From Streptomyces cellulosae (lineage in GTDB: Bacteria > Actinomycetota > Actinomycetes > Streptomycetales > Streptomycetaceae): a stretch of DNA of 64,000 nt. This document shows, in pieces, positions 1 through 8,889 of the stretch. The DNA is taken from NCBI RefSeq assembly GCF_000721105.1, contig NZ_JOEV01000007.1, positions 1 to 64,000 of the forward strand, read 5' to 3'. The notes beneath the pieces are model-generated. The model ran no database searches. It worked only from the letters and a program-made list of their open reading frames with translations, and was not told where the DNA came from. Position 1 is the stretch's first letter; each line of letters starts with the position of its first letter. The position numbers and the translations under genes are program-made.

Positions 1-1
1 G

Positions 2-2455
2 GCGGAGCGGACCTGCCACAACAAGATCACCGGTATCTGGGGCGGCACGCAGATGGTCGCCGGGGACGGGTCGGACCGTAAGGACCAGTACGGTTTCGCG
101 GCCGATGATCTGAAGAACGCGAAGCTTCCCTGGGGCGACCCGGTGGAGGAGAAGCACAAGTGGTACGAGGTCGGCCACTGGGTCAAGTCGTTCGTGTGGG
201 ACGGCCTGATCGTGGACGGCGTCTGGGGCACCATCAAGGGCCTTGGCACGCTGGTCGGCTTCGGCGGCTGGGACGCGATGGGCCAGGCATGGAAGGGTCT
301 GGCGCAGCTGGCGACCGGTCTGGCGCTGTCGTCCGTCCCCGGCCTGGGGGCGATGTTCTGGACGCTGCCGGACGACAAGTTGCCGTCCTGGATCCGTGAT
401 TCGCGTACGGCGATGAAGGAGACGGGCAAGGCGCTGGTGGCGTGGGACGAGTGGGGGAAGAACCCCGGCCGTGCGGCCGGTGCGGTCACCTTCAACGTCC
501 TGACGACGGTGTTCACGGGTGGTGCGGGCGGCGCGGCGGCGGGTGCGGGCAAGGCGGGCGCGGTGGCCAAGGTCCTGTCGGTCGCCGGGAAGGCGGGGAA
601 GGTCATCGACCCGATGACCTACATCGCCAAGGGCGCGGGCGCCGGCCTGTCGAAGATCGGCGACATCGCCAAGGGCCTCAAGGGCGTCGGCGCGATCGAC
701 ATCCCGACGCTGCCAGAGGGAGCGTTCACCCTGCCCGAGGGCGCGGTCAAACTCCCGGACGGCACGGTGCACCTGCCCGAGGGCACGGCGCTCCCGGAAG
801 GCGCCACCCGCCTCCCGGACGGCAACATCCAACTCCCGCACGACACCCCGGTCCTCCCACCCGGCACGACGAAACTGCCGAGCGTGGAAGGCTCCCCGGC
901 CCAGTACATGGACGGCGACGGCAACCTCCTCGACCAGCACGGCAACGTGGTCGACAGCGTCGACAACGCACCCACGGACGTGGTCGACAAGGGGACTTCC
1001 GGCAACCCGGCGTCGGGCGCGGACGTGCCGCGCGTGGACTCCCCGGTCAAGGAACCGGCCCTGGTCGGCGCGGGCACCCACACCGCAGACCAGGCCGCCC
1101 AGTCGGTGAAACTGGGCAACAGCCTGGACACGAACCTCGGCGACGTCGGCCGCGTCCGCGATGACGTGGGCAGCCCAGGCCGGATCGCCGACGACTTGAA
1201 CACCCCCATGAGCCGCGTCGGGAGCCCTGGCGGCATAGGAGATAACACCCCGGGCGGCATGGCCGACAACCTGTCGACCAACAGCGTGGACAACATGAGT
1301 CCCGGCACCGGCATGGGCAACGGCCTGCCGAGTAGCCCGGACGGTCACATCCCGTCCCACAGCTTGGACAACCCCGCGTCCGGTACCGCTGACACCGGGC
1401 TGCGCCCCGGTGGCCCTGGCGGTCCGATCTCTCCTAGCTCGCTGGATGACTTGGCCGCCCGGTTCGGCGACGACGCCTTCGGAGACCTCGGCCACGTCGG
1501 CGACGACCTCAGCGACGTAGGCAGAGTCAACGACGAGACGGGTATGCCCACAAACCATGCGGACGACGGCATGGGGACCGCCGACGAGACGCAGCCGGCA
1601 CGGACGCCCGAGGAACAGCAGAAGATCATTGAGGAGCAGATCCACAAGGCCAACACCGACCCGGGCTGGTTCCAGGAGTACTACCGCTCGGATGGCCACC
1701 GGCACAGCACTGACCTCATCGACGAGAACGGCGACCACCTGCCCGTCCTCGCCAAGGATGCGGACGGCAACTGGGTCGCCCGGGACTCCATGCCGTCCAA
1801 GCAGCCGCCCCCGAGACTGAGCCCTGTCCCGGTCAGCACCGATTCCCTCGGCAAGACCCAAATCGACCATCTCGACAACGTCGCGAAGGACCGCCACGTC
1901 GCCGCGGAACTCACCGCGACGGAAAAGGCGGTCAAGGCCCACCCGGCCGACACGACCCTGCAGGACGCCCTTGCCGAGGCTCAGAAGGAGTATGACCAAC
2001 GGCTTGCCGGTACCCCCAACAACAGCGCCATCGCTGAGCGACTTGGCGAGGAGGCGGCCAGCGTCCACGTCATCCCAGAGCGGTTCCCGGACTATGAGCC
2101 GGTGCCCCTGCCGAGGACACCCAATGGCGCAAACATGTTCGACCAGTTGTACAAGCGTGAAGACGGCAGCTATTTGATCGTCGAGGCGAAGGCGCCGAAG
2201 AGCGACTTGATCTGGCGCCAGGGCTCCGGCTCCGCGAAGGGCTGGATGGTCCGGCAAGGCACCTCGGAGTACGTGCACACGATCATCGCCGAAATGCTAA
2301 GCCGCAAGGGAGCGGACGTACGCACAGCAGGCGACCTTCTGCGAGCGTGGAAGGATGGCAAGCTGGATTACGTCCTGGTCAAAGCCAACGAGAACACCGG
2401 CAGCTACACAGGGGCCACCCTGGAGCAGTTCCCGATCAGCTACAAGCTCGACTAG
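2..2455 (+). CDS. Polymorphic toxin with C-terminal nuclease-like domain (5' partial)
   Basis: The reading frame is open to the left edge, so the N-terminus lies outside the window; the first ATG seen (53) is probably internal. After a hydrophobic Gly/Ala-rich stretch there is a run of about ten LPEG/LPDG-type repeats (roughly 715-890), then a long Asp/Asn/Gly-rich linker, then a compact C-terminal domain. That domain (about 2130-2300) has a YLIVEAK core followed by WMVRQGTSEY, which is the pattern of PD-(D/E)xK restriction-endonuclease-fold toxin domains. This modular layout is typical of secreted actinobacterial contact toxins. The next gene, 12 bases downstream, is an Imm49-like immunity gene, which supports the call. 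The nuclease activity is inferred from the motif only. Confidence 0.75.
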   Translation, partial: AERTCHNKITGIWGGTQMVAGDGSDRKDQYGFAADDLKNAKLPWGDPVEEKHKWYEVGHWVKSFVWDGLIVDGVWGTIKGLGTLVGFGGWDAMGQAWKGLAQLATGLALSSVPGLGAMFWTLPDDKLPSWIRDSRTAMKETGKALVAWDEWGKNPGRAAGAVTFNVLTTVFTGGAGGAAAGAGKAGAVAKVLSVAGKAGKVIDPMTYIAKGAGAGLSKIGDIAKGLKGVGAIDIPTLPEGAFTLPEGAVKLPDGTVHLPEGTALPEGATRLPDGNIQLPHDTPVLPPGTTKLPSVEGSPAQYMDGDGNLLDQHGNVVDSVDNAPTDVVDKGTSGNPASGADVPRVDSPVKEPALVGAGTHTADQAAQSVKLGNSLDTNLGDVGRVRDDVGSPGRIADDLNTPMSRVGSPGGIGDNTPGGMADNLSTNSVDNMSPGTGMGNGLPSSPDGHIPSHSLDNPASGTADTGLRPGGPGGPISPSSLDDLAARFGDDAFGDLGHVGDDLSDVGRVNDETGMPTNHADDGMGTADETQPARTPEEQQKIIEEQIHKANTDPGWFQEYYRSDGHRHSTDLIDENGDHLPVLAKDADGNWVARDSMPSKQPPPRLSPVPVSTDSLGKTQIDHLDNVAKDRHVAAELTATEKAVKAHPADTTLQDALAEAQKEYDQRLAGTPNNSAIAERLGEEAASVHVIPERFPDYEPVPLPRTPNGANMFDQLYKREDGSYLIVEAKAPKSDLIWRQGSGSAKGWMVRQGTSEYVHTIIAEMLSRKGADVRTAGDLLRAWKDGKLDYVLVKANENTGSYTGATLEQFPISYKLD

Positions 2456-2467
2456 AGGAGAGCGTCA

Positions 2468-3331
2468 GTGGTCACGACCGTTCCCCGCCACTCGTACCCC
2501 ACGGACGATGTGCCGGACACTCTCGACGCCCTCGGCGAGACAGCGAACTGGATCCTCGACGAGTTTGCCGACTCGCCCGTCCTGCGCCCCCAGGTACTGG
2601 GGACGACGCTGACCTTGGCACAGCAGTACTGTGCGATGGACCCGCAGGCAGTGAAATTCGAGACCTGGGAGGCCTGGGTCACGGCCATGCAGGCCGGGTC
2701 CGCGCTCTTCGCCGCAGCGACCGCCCCTGCGGGCACCACCGTCGCCTGCTGGATCAAGGAGCAGGAGCGGACGCTTGCCGCGACCGGCCCTGAATCCCAT
2801 CTGAACGCGGGGACGTGGGTCACGTCCTTCTACCTGGCGATGATCTGCCGCGACAATGACCGCCTGCGTCGGCTGGCCGAAGTTCCCGTCTCCTTGCTGC
2901 GCGACTCCGGCGCGGTGTTCGACGAGTACATCTACCACTGGGTGGAGGCGTTGCAGAGCTTCTGGCTGGGCCGCCAGGACGTGGGGGACAAGCTAGTCGC
3001 GGCGGTCGACGGCACCGCCCCGGAGGCGCTGCGGTACGCGGACGCGGACCTCATGTCGAAGATCCTCTATCCGCCGTTGATCCTGCTCTACCGCGTCATC
3101 CGCCGCGACCCCACAGAGTTCAACAAGGCGCTGGCCGACGCGCTGCGCTGGCACAAGGAGTACTGGACCACCGACGAGGACCGCGTAACCAGCGCCGACG
3201 GACTTGTCGCCCTCGGCCCGCTGGCCCTGGCCTGCCTCGCCCGTGACCAGGGCATAACCATGGAGGTCGAGTCCGACTACCTGCCCAAGGCGCTCCTGGA
3301 GTACGCGTGGATCGGCGAGATCGAGTACTGA
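2468..3331 (+). CDS. Imm49-family immunity protein
   Basis: This 287-residue protein starts at a GTG preceded by a clear GAGGAGAG ribosome site. It is largely helical, with conserved-looking blocks such as FYLAMICRDNDRL, a central FDEYIYHWVEALQSFW and a C-terminal VALGPLALACLA segment ending in EYLPxALL-like residues. I recognise this as the Imm49 immunity family, which accompanies nuclease-type polymorphic toxins. It follows the toxin gene by 12 bases and is surely co-transcribed. It should bind and neutralise the C-terminal toxin domain in the cytoplasm. A broken partial second copy lies just downstream. The family call is from memory of the pattern, not a search. Confidence 0.75.
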   Translation: MVTTVPRHSYPTDDVPDTLDALGETANWILDEFADSPVLRPQVLGTTLTLAQQYCAMDPQAVKFETWEAWVTAMQAGSALFAAATAPAGTTVACWIKEQERTLAATGPESHLNAGTWVTSFYLAMICRDNDRLRRLAEVPVSLLRDSGAVFDEYIYHWVEALQSFWLGRQDVGDKLVAAVDGTAPEALRYADADLMSKILYPPLILLYRVIRRDPTEFNKALADALRWHKEYWTTDEDRVTSADGLVALGPLALACLARDQGITMEVESDYLPKALLEYAWIGEIEY

Positions 3332-3455
3332 GCACACAGTGAGATCGCCCAGATCTCCTCGCCTTGCCGTCGACTGGTGACCGCCATCAACGGCACAACT
3401 CCTGAGAGCGCACAGATCGGCGGTCCTGAGCTGATGCTGAATCCTCTAGCCGCCG

Positions 3456-3709
3456 CTCGATCTCTTCCAGCGCTACCTGCACCGCGAGAACGAGCAGTTC
3501 AACGCCGTCCTAGTCGCCGCCCTCACCTGGCGCAGGGAGTACTGAACCGTCAACAGCGCACGCTCCCTCAGCGGCGAGGGCCTCGTCGCCCTCGGCCCGC
3601 TCGCCATGGCCTGCTTCGCCCACGACGCCGGCATCCCCATCGAGTCGAGTCCGAGTACCTGCCCGCCGCCCTCCTGGGGCGCAACTGGTGCGGTGAGTTC
3701 CCCACATGA
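3456..3709 (+). pseudogene. Decayed second copy of the Imm49 immunity gene (C-terminal part)
   Basis: Translation from 3456 gives LDLFQRYLHRENEQFNAV, then a TGA at 3543-3545 exactly where the intact neighbour has the Trp codon of its EYW motif. After the stop the frame continues with GLVALGPLAMACFAHDAGIP, matching GLVALGPLALACLARDQGIT of the intact gene. Near 3645 the match shifts by one base into VESEYLPAALLGRNW, matching VESDYLPKALLEYAW. One nonsense change and one frameshift therefore disable it, and no N-terminal half is visible. Such extra immunity copies usually come from past toxin exchange. Confidence 0.8.
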
Positions 3710-3753
3710 GGCCGTGATCCGCGACGCCAGGTTGTACAGCAATCAGCCGTGCT

Positions 3754-4227
3754 CTACGGCCACGCGACCTCACCGTCTCGAACGACGAGCGGTTCGAACC
3801 GGTCCGATTCATAGAACCTGATCCAGCCCAGGTGGACCGTCCCGGCCTCGCGGCGATGCCGGTCATCCGCCTTGATGGACAGCCAGGTGAGGAGTTCGGC
3901 AATGCCGTCGAATTGGTCAGGGTGGATCTCTTGCCGAACGGTGAGAGCCCACGCCCCGTTCGTCGGGTCTTCGGGTCGCAGCAGTACCGACGTGAGTGCG
4001 CCATTCACCTTCCAGGCGTCGCCGTGCTGCCCCAGAAGAGGCGCAGGATAGTCCTCTACGGCAGGTTCACCCGCGTCGTCCGCCACCACGACCGGAAACT
4101 CGGCCACGATGCGGAGAATCTCCGGCTGGGGCCCCAGGCCGAGATGCCACCGCAACTCCGCGAGTTCCTCGTCGGACAGGCTCTCCCGCAGGTTCAGCAC
4201 GATGTTGAGTTCAAAGACGTCAGCCAT
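3754..4227 (-). CDS. Hypothetical protein (157 aa)
   Basis: I do not recognise a family. The protein starts MADVFELNIVLNL and has an acidic N-terminal half (SLSDEELAELRWHLG), a middle segment rich in beta-strand-like residues, and ends DGEVAWP. There is no signal peptide, membrane segment or Cys/His cluster. Codon use is normal for the window and third positions are GC-rich, so it looks like a real gene. It is transcribed against the toxin/immunity genes and may belong to the same variable island. It could be another immunity protein, but nothing in the sequence shows this. Confidence 0.6.
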   Translation of the reverse strand: MADVFELNIVLNLRESLSDEELAELRWHLGLGPQPEILRIVAEFPVVVADDAGEPAVEDYPAPLLGQHGDAWKVNGALTSVLLRPEDPTNGAWALTVRQEIHPDQFDGIAELLTWLSIKADDRHRREAGTVHLGWIRFYESDRFEPLVVRDGEVAWP

Positions 4228-4334
4228 AACGGGTGACGCTATCGCCTGGGTATGACGAGACCGTCAGCACCCAGGTGAACCGAGTCACCGATGGCCCACA
4301 TCCTCCAATTGCTGAGCAGAAAAGTGCCGCCCAT

Positions 4335-4723
4335 TCACACCGCAGCCAACTCGCACCACACGTACTTCCCCCGGTTGCCGTGTCTGGACAGCGGATGCCA
4401 GCCCCACAGGTCGGCACAGGCCCGCACCAGCGCCAACCCCCGCCCCTCCTCCGCCAACTCACCGAGCCGCTGCAACGCCTCAGGCGCCTGGGGCGGTTCC
4501 GGGTCCGCGTCCCACGCCCCGATCCGCAGCACGCCCGCCGACCAGCGCACGCGCAGGGCAGCCGGCCCCTTCGTGTGCCGTGGAGCTCCGCGACGTCGAC
4601 CAGGCCGATGAGTCCGTGCAAGGTGAGGATCAGGCGGAGGGTGCGGCGGCTCACGGTGACGGCTCGGGGGTCGTTGGGGATGTACAGGCAGTACTCCCAC
4701 GGTTCGGACTCGCTTTCGGGCAT
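4335..4723 (-). pseudogene. Anti-sigma-like HATPase_c_2 protein, inactivated by internal deletion
   Basis: The start reads MPESESEPWEYCLYIPNDPR and continues normally to LIGLVDVAEL. The match to the usual small Streptomyces ATP-binding regulators then resumes in another frame as HTKGPAALRVRW, continuing through GRGLALVRACADLWGWHPLS to KYVWCEL. Between VAEL and HTKGP family members have a segment like LATELVSNAVR, which is missing here. The gap removes the N-box Asn needed to coordinate Mg-ATP and breaks the frame. These genes are commonly found beside XRE/DUF397 pairs, and an intact pair lies divergently next door. The exact deletion length is inferred from family memory. Confidence 0.75.
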
Positions 4724-4951
4724 GCGTCAACTCCGTTCAGGTGGTGGAGGGTTGCGGGTCGGCGGGCGGTGGCAGTGTCGCGGCCGTCATGGCAGGACGG
4801 GGCGGTGCGCTTCCGGGACCCCGGCAATCCGCAGCGTGTGCGTCGCGTCACCGACGGTAGGTCATAAATTTCAGTCCGTGCAAGTGGATCGCGTAGTCTG
4901 ACCCTCGAACGAGGCGGCCCGCCCATGCCGTTGAGGGAAAGAAGGAACCCT

Positions 4952-5803
4952 GTGCCAGCAAGACGGCACCCCACCGCCCGCCAGGTACGCCTGGGCGCCG
5001 AACTGCGGAAACTACGGGAGGCGGCAGGCCTCAAGGCGACCGAGGCAGCAAGTCTTCTGGGTGTGAACTCCGTCCAGATGAGCCAGATCGAGTCCGGCAT
5101 CTCGGGCGTCAGTGAACAGCGGCTTCGACGACTCGCCGCCAACTACGCCTGCTCGCACGTCGAGTTGATCGATGCGCTGGTGGCCATGGCAACCGACCGG
5201 ACACGCGGCTGGTGGGAGAAGTACCGGGGCCACCTGCCCACGCCGTTCCTGGACCTGTCCGAGTTGGAGCACCACTCCAGCTACCGGTGGGACGTCGACT
5301 TCCTGCACATCCCGGGCCTCCTGCAGACCGAGGCCTACTCCCGCGCGCTCTTCTCCTACGTGAACCCGGAGTTCTCCCAAGACGAAGTGCAGCGTTGGGT
5401 CCAGCATCGGATGGAGCGCAGGGTCATCATCGAGCGCCCCGACCCGGTCCCGTACGAGGCCGTGATCCACGAAGCGGCGCTGCGCATCAGGGTCGGCGAC
5501 CGCGCTGACGTACGGGCTCAGCTCACCCGAGTCCTGGAACTTTCCGAGGCCGACCACATCACGGTTCGCGTCATCCCTTTCGACCTGGACGGCTTCGCCG
5601 GCGCCGGAAGCGCCATGGTGTACGCCGGCGCCCCGGTCCCCCACCTGGACACGGTGGTACGCGACGGCCCTCACGGAACAGCGTTCATCGACGCCCAAGC
5701 CCAACTCGGTCGCTTTCGAACGCTCTTCCGTAGGGTGGAAGCGGTGTCACTCGGACCCGTTCGTTCGCGTGACTTCATCCACAGGATGGCGAAGGAGCTG
5801 TGA
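4952..5803 (+). CDS. XRE-type regulator with DUF5753 ligand domain
   Basis: Residues about 10-70 form a helix-turn-helix domain (LGAELRKLREAAGLKATEAASLLGVNSVQMSQIESG). The rest is the DUF5753 domain typical of Streptomyces WhiJ/Scr1-like regulators, beginning WWEKYRGHLPTPFLDLSELE and containing HIPGLLQTEAYSRAL and a late GTAFIDAQAQLGRFRTLF segment. The GTG at 4952 is chosen because AAGGAA lies just upstream and family members start near PxRxxPTARQ; an ATG at 4925 would add nine residues. It is followed after four bases by its DUF397 partner, the usual cognate small protein. The third usual partner, an anti-sigma-like ATPase, is dead upstream. Confidence 0.85.
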   Translation: MPARRHPTARQVRLGAELRKLREAAGLKATEAASLLGVNSVQMSQIESGISGVSEQRLRRLAANYACSHVELIDALVAMATDRTRGWWEKYRGHLPTPFLDLSELEHHSSYRWDVDFLHIPGLLQTEAYSRALFSYVNPEFSQDEVQRWVQHRMERRVIIERPDPVPYEAVIHEAALRIRVGDRADVRAQLTRVLELSEADHITVRVIPFDLDGFAGAGSAMVYAGAPVPHLDTVVRDGPHGTAFIDAQAQLGRFRTLFRRVEAVSLGPVRSRDFIHRMAKEL

Positions 5804-5807
5804 GCCC

Positions 5808-6029
5808 ATGATTACCCCCTCCGTCTGGCGGAAGTCGTCCCACTCCGGCGGCGGCGAGGGCAATGCCTGCGTGGAGATCGCCGCTCGCCCCACCCACATA
5901 TCCATCCGCGACTCCAAGACCCCCGCCGGCGCCACCCTCACCTTCCCCACCGGCGCCTTCAGTCCCTTCATTGAAGCCCTGAAGACCACCTCGTCAGGGA
6001 ATGTCCTCGATCCGCTGGCCGCTGAATAG
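5808..6029 (+). CDS. DUF397 protein, partner of the XRE regulator
   Basis: This 73-residue protein has the DUF397 signature: W-R-K-S-S-H-S-G-G-G-E-G-N-A-C-V-E-I near the start, IRDSKTPAG in the middle and a closing FIEALK helix. In characterised Streptomyces pairs the DUF397 protein interacts with or titrates the DUF5753 regulator. The ATG lies four bases past the regulator stop, so the two are translationally linked. Confidence 0.85.
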   Translation: MITPSVWRKSSHSGGGEGNACVEIAARPTHISIRDSKTPAGATLTFPTGAFSPFIEALKTTSSGNVLDPLAAE

Positions 6030-6061
6030 ACGCTCGCCGACAACCCCGGGACACCGCCCCC

Positions 6062-8686
6062 TCAGAACAGACTCAGCAACGCCTCCGCCGGATCCGCCAC
6101 CTTGTGCTCCCCGTCCGGCAGTGGCAGTTCGAACCACACCGTCTTGCCGCGTGGCGTCCGGCGGGAGCCCCAGGCCGCGCTGAGCAGGCCGACCAGTTGC
6201 AGGCCCCGGCCGCCCTCGTCGGTGTCGCGGGCGCGGCGGCGGCGGGGCTGGACCAGGCCGGAGTCCCAGACTTCGCACACCAGGGTGCGGTCCAGCAGCA
6301 GCCTCAGCCTGATCTCCCCCTCGCCGTACCGCAGGGCGTTCGTCACCAGTTCGCTGACGAGCAACTCCGTGGTGTCGACCAGGGGTTCGAGGTCCCAGGC
6401 GAGCAGTTGGCCTCGGGCGTACTCGCGGGCCTTGCCCACGCTGCGGGGTTCGCGCGGCAGGGTCCAGTCGCCGACCGAGCCCGCGGGCAGCCCCTGGACG
6501 CGGGCCATCAGCAGGGCGATGTCGTCCTCGCCGTGGTGGGTGTCGAGGGTGTTCAGGACGTGGTCGCAGACGTCCTCCAGGGGAGCGGAGGGGTCGGTGA
6601 GGGTGCCGACGAACGCCTGGAGGCCCTCGTCGAGGGGGTGGTCGCGGCTTTCGACCAGTCCATCCGTGTAGAGCGCGAGCAGGGCGCCCTCGGCGAGTTC
6701 GACCTCGACCTCCTCGAAGGGTTCGCCGCCGACGCCGAGCGGCATGCCCGGCGGTACGTCGAGCATCAGGGCCGACTCGCCGGGCTCGACCAGGACGGGC
6801 GGGAGGTGGCCCGCGTTGGCGAAGGTGCAGCGACGCGTCACCGAGTCGTAGACCGCGTAGACGCAGGTGGCGAGATACACCTCGGACAGGTCGGCCTCGC
6901 GGGGGCGGCGGGCGGCGCGGGTGGCCTGCTGGACTCCGCCGGGGGCTCCGAGTCCGCGGGCGATCTCGTCCAGTGCCGAGAGGACCTCGGCCGGTTCGAG
7001 GTCGAGCAGGGCCAGGGTGCGGACGGCCGAGCGGAGTTCGCCCATCGCGACCGCCGCCCTGAGGCCGCGGCCCATCACGTCACCGACCACCAGGGCCGTA
7101 CGGTGGCCCGGCAGTTCGATGACGTCGAACCAGTCGCCGCCGACCTCGCTCGGCCGGTCGGCGGAGGAGTTGCCGGGCAGGTAGCGGCAGGCGATGTCGA
7201 GGCCGGAGGCGACCGGGTCGCCGGGCGGGAGCAGGGACCGCTGCAGTATCAGCGCCCGCTCGTGCTCGCGCCGGTACAGCCGGGCGTTGTCGATACAGAC
7301 GGCCGCGCGCGCCGCCAGCTCGACCGCGAGGTCCCGGTCCCGGTCGCCGAAGGGCTCGCTGCCCTTGGTCCGGGCGAACTGCGCGAGGCCCACCACGGTG
7401 TCGTGGGCGACCATCGGCACCGCGATCGTCGACTGGACGAGGCCGCCCTCCTCGGCGGGGACGATCCGCGGGCGCGCGGTGCGCAGGGCGTCGGCGCAGG
7501 GCGAGTTGAACGGGTAGTGGTGGACCGCGCCGACCTCGACGGACTTGCCGGAACCGGCGAAGGGCGCGTCGGAGACCGCGCTGGCGAAGGCGACCCGGCG
7601 CAGTTCCGCGCTGCCGTCGGCGAGGCCGGGCGGGGTCTCGTCGCCGGCCAGCAGACCTTGGTAGAGGTCGACGGTGGCGAGGTCGCAGAAGCCGGGGACG
7701 ACGACGTCGAGGAGTTCGCGGGCGGTGGTCTCCAGGTCGAGGGAGTTCCCTATGCGGGCTCCGGCCTCGTTCAGGAGGGCGAGATTGCGCCGGGCCGAGG
7801 CGGCCTCGCGGGCGGCGGCGCGGCGGGCGGTGATGTCGAGTCCGAGCCAGGCGATGCCGATGGGGCGACCGGAACCGCTGTGCACGCGGTAGAGGTTGAT
7901 GGACCAGTGGCGGCGCTCGTCGGAGCCCGGCACGAAGCCGGTGACGTGCATGTCCGTGATGGAGTTTCCGGTCTCCAGCACCCGCCGCAGGGTCGCGGCG
8001 ACCCGTTCGGCCTCGGGGCGCTGCAGGTAGTCGTGGACGCCCTTGCCGCGGTGGTCGTCGGGCGTGCCGCCGAAGGTGTTGGCGAACTGCTCGTTGGCGC
8101 GACGGACGCGCAGATCGGTGTCGATGAGCAGGAAACCGAACGGAGATTGGCCGAAAATGGACTGCGAGGCGGCAAGGTCGGTCTCGATGCTGCGCAGGGT
8201 GCGCACGTCGACGACGATGCAGACGGCGGCCTTCTCCGCGTCCTCGGTGCGCGTCGGCATGACGTACACCTCGGCGAGGCCCTGTCGGCCCGCGTCCCCG
8301 GACTGGGCGCCCGGCATCCGGAAGGGCACCACGCCGGTCCACTCCCGGCCGTCAAGGATCTCGGCCATCTTGCGCTGGCCGCGCTCGCGCAGTTCGGGGT
8401 CGATGAACGCCTCGATGGGGTCCATGCCCACGGCCTGCTCGGCCGGGATGCCGAAGATCTGCTCGGCGCGCAGGCTCCACTGGTCGACCAGCCCGTCGGG
8501 GCCGATGGAGAACGAGGCGACCTTGATGTAGTCGTAGATAGAGCCGGGCGGACTGCTCTGCCACATGGCGTCGCCGGGCGGCATCTCGACCGACTCGGTC
8601 TCCGTCACGGCGTCAGCCGCAGCCCTGAACCTCGCGCCGTGCGACGGGTCCTCGGACTCCGTGGCCTTCGCTGGTATCTCGCTCAC
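6062..8686 (-). CDS. PAS-PAS-GAF-SpoIIE phosphatase with C-terminal HATPase
   Basis: The protein of about 874 residues has two PAS domains (about 40-160 and 170-290), a GAF domain (about 310-450), a PP2C/SpoIIE serine phosphatase domain (about 470-690; VGGDWFDV, VVGDVMGRGLRAA, LYTDGLVESRD) and a C-terminal HATPase_c_2 domain (ELLVSELVTNALRYG N-box; GRGLQLVGLLSAAWG). Such proteins dephosphorylate anti-anti-sigma factors and may also phosphorylate them, relaying sensory input to an alternative sigma factor. The GTG at 8686 (MSEIPAK) has a good GGAGGGG site nine bases upstream. The frame stays open to 8869, but that extension is Arg/Cys-rich and unlikely to be translated. Confidence 0.85.
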   Translation of the reverse strand: MSEIPAKATESEDPSHGARFRAAADAVTETESVEMPPGDAMWQSSPPGSIYDYIKVASFSIGPDGLVDQWSLRAEQIFGIPAEQAVGMDPIEAFIDPELRERGQRKMAEILDGREWTGVVPFRMPGAQSGDAGRQGLAEVYVMPTRTEDAEKAAVCIVVDVRTLRSIETDLAASQSIFGQSPFGFLLIDTDLRVRRANEQFANTFGGTPDDHRGKGVHDYLQRPEAERVAATLRRVLETGNSITDMHVTGFVPGSDERRHWSINLYRVHSGSGRPIGIAWLGLDITARRAAAREAASARRNLALLNEAGARIGNSLDLETTARELLDVVVPGFCDLATVDLYQGLLAGDETPPGLADGSAELRRVAFASAVSDAPFAGSGKSVEVGAVHHYPFNSPCADALRTARPRIVPAEEGGLVQSTIAVPMVAHDTVVGLAQFARTKGSEPFGDRDRDLAVELAARAAVCIDNARLYRREHERALILQRSLLPPGDPVASGLDIACRYLPGNSSADRPSEVGGDWFDVIELPGHRTALVVGDVMGRGLRAAVAMGELRSAVRTLALLDLEPAEVLSALDEIARGLGAPGGVQQATRAARRPREADLSEVYLATCVYAVYDSVTRRCTFANAGHLPPVLVEPGESALMLDVPPGMPLGVGGEPFEEVEVELAEGALLALYTDGLVESRDHPLDEGLQAFVGTLTDPSAPLEDVCDHVLNTLDTHHGEDDIALLMARVQGLPAGSVGDWTLPREPRSVGKAREYARGQLLAWDLEPLVDTTELLVSELVTNALRYGEGEIRLRLLLDRTLVCEVWDSGLVQPRRRRARDTDEGGRGLQLVGLLSAAWGSRRTPRGKTVWFELPLPDGEHKVADPAEALLSLF

Positions 8687-8889
8687 GCGAACCGTCCCCT
8701 CCAGCTCACCGCGTCCGGCACCGGTCACCGGCAGCGGCTGCCCGCAGTATCCAGCACTACGGCGCCGCACAACACGGTGTTCACGATCACAGCACGTTCC
8801 CGACGGTTTTCGGTCCCGGCTGCGACAACACTTCCAGTCTTCTAACCAGCGGACACGGCGTCGAATCACACCGTTCCCACAGACTGAGC

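Noticed and set aside
6104..8845. Long open frame (913 codons) on the plus strand
   Set aside because: It lies wholly opposite the PAS-GAF-SpoIIE gene, has no recognisable domain and is Gly/Ala/Arg/Val-rich, as expected of an antisense frame in GC-rich coding DNA.
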